Below are positions 27,801 through 37,763 of a stretch of DNA of 64,000 nt, piece by piece. The DNA comes from Lasioglossum baleicum (taxonomy: Eukaryota; Arthropoda; Insecta; Hymenoptera; Halictidae): NCBI RefSeq assembly GCF_051020765.1, contig NC_134942.1, positions 1,116,001 through 1,180,000 of the forward strand, given 5' to 3'. Position numbers and translations under genes: made by a program. Every line of letters starts with the position of its first letter. Position 1 is the stretch's first letter. The notes beneath the pieces are model-generated. The model was given only the letters and a program-made list of their open reading frames with translations. It had not been told where the DNA came from and made no database searches.

Positions 27801-30300
27801 GCCAGTTATGAACACACAGTTTGAGGAAACGGCTGTATGCAGGTAATTTAACTTATGCGCATGCATTGCTGCAACTTGTGCTGTATAATTTAGAATTTTT
27901 GTTACCGCGCCATTCGATTTTTATACATGTGCAAATACTCGTACACGCTGCATTGCATTTTTTTCCGCACGCGACAAGGAGGGGACAGAGGCGAGTTCCG
28001 GCTCGCGTCTGTCCCCTCCACCCGTCCCACCCCCCACGTAGACCCTCATAAAACTTAAAAATACGATAAAATAAAAAATAAAATCAATAAATGAAAAGGT
28101 GTATTGATAAAATAGATAAAATAAAAGTCAATAAATAAATAAATAATAATAAGTAAATAAATACAATGGACAAAACACAACAAACATAAGAAGGGTGGGC
28201 AAAATAAAGGGGAATGAAAGATAAAGATAAACTTTATAATACAGAATATAAAATATATATAGAATAAAATGAAATATTATAAAATAAAAGGAGGGTGGTC
28301 GACCGGCAGGTCGCATCTTTGTAGATGGGGGGAGGGGATTATTGCTCCACCTTGCCCCCCGCAACCTGCCCACCCCAGGGAGCCTTAACGGCCAGCCCCC
28401 CTTGGCGGCGGTGGAAGTACTAAGTAGTACCTCCGCCGCCATTACGTCTGCGGCCACTTACAGGGGGCCGTCGGCCTCGTCGGGGTTGCCCCGCCGATGC
28501 TAACCTCCTGGCGGAGAGGGGGTCGCCTTCCCTCTCCGCTGCCTCCTTCTGCGTTATCACAATCTCGCAGAAGGAGGCAAACGCTGCTCTTGACCTCTCG
28601 CTGCCGATCATGTGGTCGACCACGACCGGCAACGAGAGGTCCATCCCAATAACGCCCCTTAGGTCTCTGCGCGGCGCCGACCACGCTGGACATTCTTCCA
28701 GCATATGCCGCGCAGAGTCCTGGGCCTCCTCGCAGTGGTGGCACTGCGATCCTCCCAGTGCCAGTGACGAACACACAGTTTGAGGAAACGGCGGTATGCA
28801 GGTAATTTAACATATGCGCATCCATTGCTGCAACTTGTGCTGTATAATTTAGAATTTTTGTTACCGCGCCATTCGATTTTTATACATGTGCAAATACTCG
28901 TACACGCTGCATTGCATTTTTTTCCGCACGCGACAAGGAGGGGACCGAGGCAAGTTCCGGCTCGCGTCTGTCCCCTCCCCCCGTCCCACCCCCCACGTAG
29001 ACCCTCATAAAACTTAAAAATACGATAAAATAAAAGATAAAATCAATAAATGAAAAGGTGTATAGATAAAATAGATAAAATAAAAGTCAATAAATAAATA
29101 AATAATAATAAGTAAATAAATACAATGGACAAAACACAACAAACATAAGAAGGGGGGGCAAAATAAAGGGGAATGAAAGATAAAGATAAAATTTATAATA
29201 TAGAATATAAAATATATATAGAATAAAATGAAATATTATAAAATAAATGGAGGGGGTCGACCGGCAGGTCGCTTCATTGTAGAGGCGGGGAGGGGATTAT
29301 TGCTCCAACTCGGCCCCCGCGACCTGCCCACCCCGGGGGCGCCTTAACGGCCAGCCCCCCTTGGCGGCGGTGGAAGTACTAAGTAGTCCCACCGCCGCCT
29401 TTACGTCTGCGGCCCCTTAACAGGGGGCCGTCGGCCTCGTCGGGGTTGCCCCGCTGATGCTAGCCTCCTGGCGGAGAGGGGGCCGGCTTCCATCTCCCTC
29501 TCCGCTGCCTCCTTCTGCGTTATCACAATCTCGCAGAAGGAGGCAAAAGCTGCTCTTGACCTCTTGCTGCCGATCATGCGGTCGACCACGACCGGTAACG
29601 TGAGGTCCATCCCAATAACGCCCCTTAGGTCTCTGCCCGGTGCCGACCACGCTGGACATTCTTCCAGCGTATGCCGTGCAGAGTCCTGGGCCTCCGCGCA
29701 GTGGTGGCACTGCGATCCTCCCAGTGCCAGTTATGAACAGACAGTTTGAGGAAACGGCTGTATGCAGGTAATTTAACTTATGCGCATGCATTGCTGCAAC
29801 TTGTGCTGTATAATTTAGAATTTTTGTTACCGCGCCATTCGATTTTTATACATGTGCAAATACTCGTACACGCTGCATTGCATTTTTTTCCGCACGCGAC
29901 AAGGAGGGGACAGAGGCGAGTTCCGGCTCGCGTCTGTCCCCTCCCCCCGTCCCACCCCCCACGTAGACCCTCATAAAACTTAAAAATACGATAAAATAAA
30001 AGATAAAATCAATAAATGAAAAGGTGTATAGATAAAATAGATAAAATAAAAGTCAATAAATAAATAAATAATAATAAGTAAATAAATACAATGGACAAAA
30101 CACAACAAACATAAGAAGGGGGGGCAAAATAAAGGGGAATGAAAGATAAAGATAAAATTTATAATATAGAATATAAAATATATATAGAATAAAATGAAAT
30201 ATTATAAAATAAAAGGAGGGGGGTCGACCGGCAGGTCGCATCTTTGTAGATGGGGGAGGGGATTATTGCTCCACCTCGCCCCCCGCAACCTGCCCACCCC
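18800..30300 (-). repeat. Higher-order A/B dimer block (~1.92 kb x 6)
   Basis: Two unit types alternate strictly. Type A has gtgacgaacac and ccgaggcaag, with anchors at 19176, 21094, 23012, 24934, 26858 and 28780. Type B has gttatgaacac and ggctgtatg, with anchors at 20142, 22060, 23975, 25900, 27821 and 29746. Dimer steps are 1,915-1,925 bases. A tetramer-scale duplication is nested inside: about 22460-26030 repeats at about 26306-29876 with a shift of exactly 3,846 and shared private changes. Higher-order repeats like this are typical of long-lived satellite arrays evolving by unequal crossing-over. Confidence 0.85.
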
Positions 30301-31761
30301 AGGGGAGCCTTAACGGCCAGCCCCCCTTGGCGGCGGTGGAAGTACTAAGTAGTACCTCCGCCGCCATTACGTCTGCGGCCACTTACAGGGGGCCGTCGGC
30401 CTCGTCGGGGTTGCCCCGCCGATGCTAACCTCCTGGCGGAGAGGGGGTCGCCTTCCCTCTCCGCTGCCTCCTTCTGCGTTATCACAATCTCGCAGAAGGA
30501 GGCAAACGCTGCTCTTGACCTCTCGCTGCCGATCATGTGGTCGACCACGACCGGCAACGAGAGGTCCATCCCAATAACGCCCCTTAGGTCTCTGCGCGGC
30601 GCCGACCACGCTGGACATTCTTCCAGCATATGCCGCGCAGAGTCCTGGGCCTCCTCGCAGTGGTGGCACTGCGATCCTCCCAGTGCCAGTGACGAACACA
30701 CAGTTTGAGGAAACGGCGGTATGCAGGTAATTTAACATATGCGCATCCATTGCTGCAACTTGTGCTGTATAATTTAGAATTTTTGTTACCGCGCCATCCG
30801 ATTTTTATACATGTGCAAATACTCGTACACGCTGCATTGTATTTTTTTCCGCAACGCGACAAGGAGGGGACAGAGGCGAGTTCCGTCTCGCGTCTGCCCC
30901 CACCCCCCGTGACCCCTGGTCGACCCGCATGAAACTTAAGAATATGATAAAATAAAAGATAAAATCAATAAAGTAAAACGTGTATAGATAAAATACATAA
31001 AATAAAAGTCAATAAATAAATAAATAATAATAAGTAAATAAATACAATGGACAAAACACAACAAACATAAGAAGGGGGGGCAAAATAAAGGGGAATGAAA
31101 GATAAAGATAAAATTTATAATATAGAATATAAAATATATATAGAATAAAATGAAATATTATAAAATAAAAGGAGGGGGGTCGACCGGCAGGTCGCTTCTT
31201 TGTAGAGGCGGGGAGGGGATTATTGCTCCACCTCGGCCCCCGCGACCTGCCCACCCCGGGGGCGCCTTAACGGCCAGCCCCCCTTGGCGGCGGTGGAAGT
31301 ACTAAGTAGTCCCACCACCGCCTTTACGTCTGCGGCCCCTTAACAGGGGGCCGTCGGCCTCGTCGGGGTTGCCCCGCCGATGCTAGCCTCCTGGCGGAGA
31401 GGGGGCCGGCTTCCCTCTCCCTCTCCGCTGCCTCCTTCTGCGTTATCACAATCTCGCAGAAGGAGGCAAACGCTGCTCTTGACCTCTCGCTGCCGATCAT
31501 GTGGTCGACCACGACCGGTAACGTGAGGTCCATCCCAATAACGCCCCTTAGGTCTCTGCGCCGTGCCGACCACGCTGGACATTCTTCCAGCGTATGCCGC
31601 GCAGAGTCCTGGGCCTCCTCGCAGTGGTGGCACTGCGATCCTCCCAGTGCCAGTTACGAACACACAGTTTGAGGAAACGGCGGTATGCAGGTAATTTAAC
31701 ATATGCGCATCAATTGCTGCAACTTGTGCAGTATAATTTAGAATTTTTGTTACCGCGCCAT

Positions 31762-31880
31762 CCGATTTTTATACATGTGCAAATACTCGTACACGCTGCA
31801 TTGTATTTTTTTCCGCAACGCGACAAGGAGGGGACAGAGGCGAGTTCCGGCTCGCGTCTGCCCCCTCCCCCCGTGACCCC
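31762..31880. repeat. Left copy of ~118-bp satellite segment flanking the R1-clade element
   Basis: The satellite segment running from ccgattttt to gtgacccc is present directly left of the element's poly-T. It is found again at 38376-38493 on the other side. The two copies differ by three substitutions and one single-base indel by eye. It could be a long target-site duplication that has since changed, or two different satellite units brought together. Confidence 0.75.
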
Positions 31881-32071
31881 TTTTTTTTTTTTTTTTTTTT
31901 AACGAGGAGGGGAAAATACTTTCCGTACGTAGTGAGGGACTCCGGTGTTGTATACCCCCTAAAAACCCCTCCTCCTCTAAGTCGCGAGTCTACTTACCTC
32001 CACAGTACCCGTTCCCCCGCGGAATCCGCATATACAGCATTACTGCACGGGGTAGGAGTATCTGTTGGGAT
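31881..32071 (-). other. 3' untranslated region and poly-A tail of the R1-clade element
   Basis: A run of 20 T (31881-31900) is the complement of a poly-A tail and is the expected 3' terminus left by target-primed reverse transcription. Between it and the ORF2 stop lie about 170 bases with no open frame. This segment shows no resemblance by eye to the T-rich 3' region of the satellite unit, so the satellite was not made from this element. Confidence 0.85.
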
Positions 32072-35000
32072 CTAACCTACATTTCTACCTTCGCGCGCGA
32101 GGTTCCTCTCTTCTCGTTGGGTTGCTCGTTCTATCTCTTCTTTCTTAGTCATTATTATGTTTATATACTGTCTAAGTCTCGGCATCTTTATGGGGTCATT
32201 TAGCCACGCAATTAGGTCACTCCAGTTTAAGGGACCGTTTTCGTTGAAGAGTGCATCCCTTTCAGCGTTCCAGACTGAGCATTCCAGTATGGTGTGTTCT
32301 GGACTGTCTGTGGATTGTTTGCAGGCTATGCAGCAGGTGTCGTTCCGTTTCCCTATCTTATGTAGGTAGTCTGCAAAGCATCCATGACCTGTAAGGACCT
32401 GTGTAAGGTGGAAGTCCAGCGTTCTAGGGCCCCATTCGATCCATTCACTTATTTTGGGGATAAGAGTATGGGTCTTGCGCCCGTGTGTGGCAATGTCCCA
32501 TCGTGTCTGCCATAATTCCATAGTTGTTTGTCTTTCGGTTTCCTTGATGTTTTTCATTTCCGCTTTGTAGTCGTCCTCAGATGTTCTGTCCACATTTATT
32601 GCTCTTAAAAATATGCGGCGTCTCTCCTCTGCCAGTAGAGTGAGGGGAGGAAGGCCAGAAAGCACACATAAGGCATCTAGAGAAGTAGTTCTATAAGCCC
32701 GGATGACTCTGGAAAGAGACATTTTTTGGACCCTGTTTAATATCTTAGCTTTAGTTGGTCTGCTCGAGATTATGGACCATATAGGTGCCGCGTATAGTAT
32801 AATTGATTCAATTACTCTATAGTATAGGACACGCGAGAGAAAAGATCCGCCACCAATGTTGGGCATAATGCCGTTTAGGGCTCCAGCTATCTTGGTTGCT
32901 TTGCCGGTGGCATAATTTAGATGTTCGGTATAATATTGGTTTCCCTCCATTACGAGGCCCAGGTATCTCGTAGATTTTTTGGGCTCCAGAGTCGTGTTGT
33001 CAAGCCTAATGTTAATACCTCTTGTGGATTTCCTTCCCGTTAGGTGAACCATTTCAGTTTTCTCATGTGCTAGTGAGAGGTGGTTTAGCCGAAACCAGTT
33101 ACTAATCTTTGTGAGCGCCTCAGTGGTAATCCTGGATAGGTCTTCTGCAGTGCTAGATGTAACTACGAGCGCGATGTCGTCCGCAAAACCAAATAGGTGA
33201 GCACCTCTGGGAAGTGGGATCTTTAATAGATCATCATACTGTATGTTCCAGAGCATCGGCGCCAGGACCGAGCCCTGGGGAACTCCAGCATAAAATTGGG
33301 TTTCCGTATTCTGACCGTTACTGTTGGTATGTGTGATCGATCTATCTTGTAGATAGTTTTTTAATATACCGAGCAGTCTGCTAGGTAGCTTCCTTTTGGA
33401 GAGGGCATTTATTACATTTTGCCATTTTATGGTATTGAAGGCATTACGCACGTCCAGTGCGACAAGGACGCAATGATGTGATTTGTTCCTGGCCCTATCC
33501 CAACGGTTTACTATCTCGTGGATCGCGTGGATCGTGCTTTTACCGCGACAGAATCCATATTGGTTTGGTTCGTAGGATATTCTCTCTTGTAGTCTCGCTT
33601 TGAGGCAGTGTTCCAAAATTTTGCCCAAGTTGGATAGGACAGAGAGGGGTCTCCATCCAATGCTACCATCCGGGCCCGGCTTCTGTGGGATTAGCACTAA
33701 GCGTCCCTTCTTCCACGGTTTGGGGAAGTAGCCCAGGTTGTAACAGGTATTAATTACGTGAGTGACATGTGTCAATGCTAGGCTAGAGAGAAGTTGGACC
33801 AGTTCGGATGGTATACCATCTAGTCCGGGTGCCTTCTTCTTTACAGCCTTCATTGCCTTCATAACTTCTTCGTTAGTGAAGGGACGGTCAGTATCGTCGT
33901 ATGTGGTATCTTCCTCAGAAGAAACCGCAATCGGATCGGGCCTTGTTTGGAAGAGAGAGTCAATGACCTCTCTAGTCTCATCATCCGATATTATCCTCGG
34001 GGGGGGCTTGCCGGCTACCGTTCTCATTACCGTCTTGTAAGGTTTCCCCCATATGTCCGTATCCAGTTCATTAATGAGGGTGTTCCAGGCCTTCCTTTTG
34101 GAGCTTGCGATCTCGTGTTTGAGTCGTTTCTTGTTGATGTTATGTGTATTTAGGCATCTATCTACCTCCTCTGGCGATCTGTCTGGATGTTTTTTTTGTT
34201 TAGCACGTGCTCTCTGAAGCGCTCGGCGCGAGTTGATGGAATCTCTTCGGATGGCAGCAATTTCAGCATTCCACCACCAGGCCTCTTTTCTTCGTCTTAA
34301 GGATTGATGAACAGCATAGGATGTGGTTTCATGTAGTTCGGTAGTCATATTGATGTATGCGTCTATGTCCTCAGTGGATGTGATTTTTAGTGGGTCGGCA
34401 ATCTTAGTAATCTGTACATATGCTTCTGTGAATCTCTCTATATTAAGTTTGAATTTTACCTTTTTTTCAGCGCTAGCAGTGTTAGGTGTCCCCATTACCA
34501 GTTCATGCTTGATGTAGCGGTGGTCGGAACCCGTATAATCTTCCAGAATATAGCTGGAGGTGATGACATTAGATGCGATTGTTCCGCACAGTAAGATATC
34601 GATTGTGGATCGATGTCCATTCCTTTCAAAGGTATGGGTTCCAGTACTTGTTTTGGGTATCAGGCTGTAGTTGTTACACATCTCAATGACTATTGCGCCA
34701 TGGTCGTCTAAAGATCTTGCTCCCCATGCGGTAGACTTGGCGTTAAAATCGCCAGCAATTATGCACTTGTCCGTTTGTACCGTATCCAGAAACCTTTCTA
34801 GGTCGGATATTCTGTCCATGTAGGATTCCAGGCTTATGTTAGGAGAGAAGTAGCATGAGATAAATATGTAGTCCTCGAGCTGTACGGCAACAATACCTTT
34901 GGCTTTAAATAGGTTTTTAATACAGCTGAACTTGTTTGTCGGTTGGGGTATCCAGATTGCGGCATCCTTATGACCGTCGTTGAACCAATACGTTGGTGGA

Positions 35001-35152
35001 GACCATGGTTCAGAGATGAATACTATGTCTATTTCATACTGTTCAGCAGAGTGGGTAAGGAGCTCTTGAGCGTTTTTGCAGTGATTAAGATTGATCTGTA
35101 GCATTCTGATTTGTCTTTTTTCTAGTGTGGGAGTTTCGGTTTGATGTGCCAT
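32072..35152 (-). CDS. R1-clade ORF2: endonuclease / reverse transcriptase
   Basis: A 1,026-residue protein that nicks the target DNA and copies the element RNA into it. The N-terminus carries an APE-type endonuclease: QINLNHCKNAQ near residue 20, SEPW near 48, GDFNAKSTAWG near 139, STIDILLC and the GSDH motif. The reverse transcriptase follows, with AFNTIKW, GVPQGSVLAPMLWN and the catalytic FADD box near residue 656. The C-terminus has CIACKQSTDSPEHTILEC near 938, a C-x2-C-x8-H-x4-C knuckle. Length is normal for R1-clade ORF2, and no frameshift or stop is seen. The ATG at 35152 lies shortly before the first endonuclease motif and is a reasonable start. The tail parallels the satellite-encoded fragment (same knuckle spacing, ECxxW, KKEE/KEAAER-like end), but the residues differ greatly. 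Confidence 0.95.
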   Translation of the reverse strand: MAHQTETPTLEKRQIRMLQINLNHCKNAQELLTHSAEQYEIDIVFISEPWSPPTYWFNDGHKDAAIWIPQPTNKFSCIKNLFKAKGIVAVQLEDYIFISCYFSPNISLESYMDRISDLERFLDTVQTDKCIIAGDFNAKSTAWGARSLDDHGAIVIEMCNNYSLIPKTSTGTHTFERNGHRSTIDILLCGTIASNVITSSYILEDYTGSDHRYIKHELVMGTPNTASAEKKVKFKLNIERFTEAYVQITKIADPLKITSTEDIDAYINMTTELHETTSYAVHQSLRRRKEAWWWNAEIAAIRRDSINSRRALQRARAKQKKHPDRSPEEVDRCLNTHNINKKRLKHEIASSKRKAWNTLINELDTDIWGKPYKTVMRTVAGKPPPRIISDDETREVIDSLFQTRPDPIAVSSEEDTTYDDTDRPFTNEEVMKAMKAVKKKAPGLDGIPSELVQLLSSLALTHVTHVINTCYNLGYFPKPWKKGRLVLIPQKPGPDGSIGWRPLSVLSNLGKILEHCLKARLQERISYEPNQYGFCRGKSTIHAIHEIVNRWDRARNKSHHCVLVALDVRNAFNTIKWQNVINALSKRKLPSRLLGILKNYLQDRSITHTNSNGQNTETQFYAGVPQGSVLAPMLWNIQYDDLLKIPLPRGAHLFGFADDIALVVTSSTAEDLSRITTEALTKISNWFRLNHLSLAHEKTEMVHLTGRKSTRGINIRLDNTTLEPKKSTRYLGLVMEGNQYYTEHLNYATGKATKIAGALNGIMPNIGGGSFLSRVLYYRVIESIILYAAPIWSIISSRPTKAKILNRVQKMSLSRVIRAYRTTSLDALCVLSGLPPLTLLAEERRRIFLRAINVDRTSEDDYKAEMKNIKETERQTTMELWQTRWDIATHGRKTHTLIPKISEWIEWGPRTLDFHLTQVLTGHGCFADYLHKIGKRNDTCCIACKQSTDSPEHTILECSVWNAERDALFNENGPLNWSDLIAWLNDPIKMPRLRQYINIIMTKKEEIERATQREERNLAREGRNVG

Positions 35153-35564
35153 TTGATAAGATGGGTGTAGGTAAGTATAGGTAGGTAGGTAAAGGTGAGT
35201 ATAAATGTTATAGGTAAACGACGTATGTATATCGGTGTAACCAGAAGTATATAGCTATTATAAGAGAACGACGGTAAGTATGTATGTAGGTGTATCCAGG
35301 TGAGTATAAGTAGGTATAAGTATGAGTATTTTTAAGGAACGGCGGTAAGTTTGTATAGGTGTATCAGGTAGGTATAGGTAGGTAATTCTTTTCAGTAACG
35401 GCGGTAAGTATATAGGTGTAACCAGGTAAATGGATTTTTAAGTAAACGCCAGTAGGTATGTATATAGAGTATACAGGTAAGTATAAGTAGATACGTACGG
35501 TATATATGAATATATGTGAATATATGAATATATGTGTTTGTAGTTTGTAGTTCTATGCGTTTAG
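35153..35564 (-). repeat. Spacer between ORF1 and ORF2 with five degenerate short repeats
   Basis: A 412-base non-coding spacer separates ORF1 from ORF2. On the plus strand a motif of the form aacgRcggtaagtatgtatagg recurs with first bases near 35217, 35267, 35338, 35397 and 35445 (steps of 50, 71, 59 and 48). It is embedded in gtaggtataag-like sequence. In many R1-clade elements the two frames overlap or nearly touch, so a repeat-filled gap is unusual and may affect how ORF2 is translated. Confidence 0.75.
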
Positions 35565-37763
35565 TTAAGTTTTTGTGTGTTGTGTTTGTATTGGCGTTTT
35601 TCCGTTTTCTAGGTCTCTATCTCTGTTGTTATCTCTGTTGTTTTTAACGTTTTCTGCATTATTGTCCCTGTTGTTGGTTTTACGTCGTGACTCAAGTGCT
35701 TTTCGGTATGCGGAGCATCTGAGACTGCCGTCACGATGGCCCTCTGTCGAGCACACCACGCATTTCTCAGAGTTGTTACATTGGGTGGCGTGGTGTCCCT
35801 CTTCCCCGCAGCGTCTACAGAGTTTTGACCTGTCAGGGCCCTGGCAGGTTCTAGTTGTGTGTCCGAATTCACGACAGCGGAAGCATTGAATTACTTCTTC
35901 CCTCTCGACCACTCGGCACCAGCCCCAGCCTACGCGTAAAGAGCGTCTTTCCAATAGTTTGTCGGCTATCGCTGTAGGGGCAATGAGGGTAGCATTTTGC
36001 CGGCCAGCAAAGGCTGGGCGGAGTGCTTTTAACGTAATTTCCTCGGTAGTAGTTTCAGGGAGAGCTGCAACTATGGCCTCCTTTATTTCATCAACTGTGG
36101 CGTCGCCCTCCAGCTGTTTGAGATGAAGTACCTTATTTAACGCTCTTCTAGGTCCTGTCAAAGCTCTGGCCCCAGCTATCCTGGAATTTACTAGTTTGCT
36201 GAAGCTTGATACCTTTGTCGAGTCACCTTTTATATCAACGAGAACCTGGCCATTTCTGCTAGATCTAACGCCCGAGACAGAGTAGCCTTCCTTGTCGATA
36301 TTAATCTCATTTTTTAACGTTTTTAGCGTGTCGGCAAAGGTCATGGTGCCGGTATTAATGAGAACAGTTTCATGTCCTGGTCTTATTTTTCTGTTGGCTT
36401 TTTTATATTTTTCGCAGTGTATAGCGACTTCGATGTCTGTGTTTGCGAAGATGATCTCCACCATCTTCCTTATTCTGGCCAGTTCAGTTGGATCGCTGCA
36501 GCTCAAGGCGATATTCTTCCTTCCATCCCCAAGTGAGATATCTTTCAGTTCGCTTATAGAGTGGTAGGTGTCTTTTTCATTCGCCAGGATGTTGGAGGTT
36601 TGTTTGTTTATCAGGTAGAAAATATATTTATCCCTGAGTACCTGGCTAGTTCCAGTGGTGTTTCTTTTTCCAGGTAGTCGGGTGGTATTTACGAGGCAGA
36701 CGCATGATCCTGGTGTAGGGTCTTGTGCTCTCATCTCGGTGATACCCTGAAATTTGTCCAGGATAGCCCTGCTGGGGCCTCTCTCAACTGTAAAGTCTGC
36801 TGGGATGAAGCACGCCAGATCGGATTCACCAGGGGTAAGTATGTCTGTGTTCGTTACTACGGTTCTTTTGTATGTTGAGTCGCTCCATTCTCTCTCCAGT
36901 AACGGGTACACATTATCATATTTGTTGTCTTTGTCTATCCAAGGGCGGAGTTCTTCTTCTTCAAGGATATCTGGGTTGTTTGTTTGGGTTCCTATCGTCC
37001 GAGTAGATGGTCGGGGTTTCATATTGGCATCTTCGATAGGGGTTTCCGAACTCTTGTCAGATTCCGAATCTAGATTTATCACCATAGTTTCAACACCAGG
37101 TCTCATGGGGTCATTTGACCTTTGACTGCTGCAGGAGCGGTCGCGATTGATGTTTGCCACCTCTCGTTGCATCTCGTTGAATAATCTTATGGTTTTAGAT
37201 ATGGCCGCCTTTGCCTCATTTATCACGTCTCCTCTGGTTCTAAAATAAGTCAGGTCTTTCATTGCTTCTGCAAGGGCTTTTACAGTATGATTTAGATTAG
37301 AGCAGCCATTGTCTTTGGTCCTAGATCTTTCTCTCTTCCTTTTCTTATTTTCCTGTTCTGGGGAATCATCAAGGAAGAGGGAGATCATTTCCTGTTTATC
37401 AGGGAAGGTTTCGTACATCCCTGATGCAGAATGCGAACGCGGTCTCAGTGCGGGTTTCAATTGCCGTAAAGCAGTCGTTTCCTTGTTCCTAGGAACTGTC
37501 GGGTCTTCAGGGTTTGAGGTGGCTCCTGTCGGAGGACTTCTAGCGAGACTCCTGGTGGGGGTAAATCCAGTAGGAGGATCGTTAGTAGCGCCTTTCTTTT
37601 CAGCTTCGAATTCAAAGTTCAGAGTCTCCAAATGGGCCACATTCGAGGAATCTACATTCGTCTCGGTCTTACTTGTGCTGGTGTTTTCACCTCCTCTTAC
37701 TTCTTCTTTTTTTTTTGGATTTTTTGTCTTTGTGGTTGTGTTTTTATTTGAATTGCCTGCCAT
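35565..37763 (-). CDS. R1-clade ORF1: gag-like nucleic-acid-binding protein
   Basis: A 732-residue protein expected to coat element RNA and help deliver it to the nucleus. The N-terminal ~150 residues are low complexity, rich in Lys, Thr, Ser and Pro, with a basic KKRKRERSR cluster that could be a nuclear localisation signal. A central globular region follows. The C-terminus (about residues 627-690) has three consecutive zinc knuckles: CFRCREFGHTTRTC, CRRCGEEGHHATQC and CVVCSTEGHRDGSLRC. Triple knuckles at this position are characteristic of R1-clade and related ORF1 proteins. The frame is intact. The start at 37763 is the first ATG of the long frame and is followed by a plausible leader. Confidence 0.92.
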   Translation of the reverse strand: MAGNSNKNTTTKTKNPKKKEEVRGGENTSTSKTETNVDSSNVAHLETLNFEFEAEKKGATNDPPTGFTPTRSLARSPPTGATSNPEDPTVPRNKETTALRQLKPALRPRSHSASGMYETFPDKQEMISLFLDDSPEQENKKRKRERSRTKDNGCSNLNHTVKALAEAMKDLTYFRTRGDVINEAKAAISKTIRLFNEMQREVANINRDRSCSSQRSNDPMRPGVETMVINLDSESDKSSETPIEDANMKPRPSTRTIGTQTNNPDILEEEELRPWIDKDNKYDNVYPLLEREWSDSTYKRTVVTNTDILTPGESDLACFIPADFTVERGPSRAILDKFQGITEMRAQDPTPGSCVCLVNTTRLPGKRNTTGTSQVLRDKYIFYLINKQTSNILANEKDTYHSISELKDISLGDGRKNIALSCSDPTELARIRKMVEIIFANTDIEVAIHCEKYKKANRKIRPGHETVLINTGTMTFADTLKTLKNEINIDKEGYSVSGVRSSRNGQVLVDIKGDSTKVSSFSKLVNSRIAGARALTGPRRALNKVLHLKQLEGDATVDEIKEAIVAALPETTTEEITLKALRPAFAGRQNATLIAPTAIADKLLERRSLRVGWGWCRVVEREEVIQCFRCREFGHTTRTCQGPDRSKLCRRCGEEGHHATQCNNSEKCVVCSTEGHRDGSLRCSAYRKALESRRKTNNRDNNAENVKNNRDNNRDRDLENGKTPIQTQHTKT

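Larger units (their letters stand above)
1..31880 (-). repeat. ~960-bp satellite array derived from an R1-type retrotransposon 3' end
   Basis: About 33 head-to-tail units fill this stretch; an anchor around the palindromic word agtactaagtagt recurs every 959-966 bases. Each unit has a GC-rich part (about 650 bases) and an AT-rich, purine-biased part (about 270 bases). Read on the minus strand, the GC-rich part encodes the tail of a non-LTR reverse transcriptase with a C-x2-C-x8-H-x4-C knuckle, followed by T-rich sequence resembling a 3' untranslated region. The array starts before the window and ends where a poly-T tract (31881) marks an inserted retrotransposon. Unit-to-unit differences are single bases and small indels. 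That the unit came from an R1-clade element is inferred from the knuckle and the residues after it; the location in heterochromatin is also inference. Confidence 0.93.

Noticed and set aside
35153..35564. Telomere-like repeats in the ORF1-ORF2 spacer
   Set aside because: The gtaggtaag-type repeats are irregular and are not TTAGG arrays.
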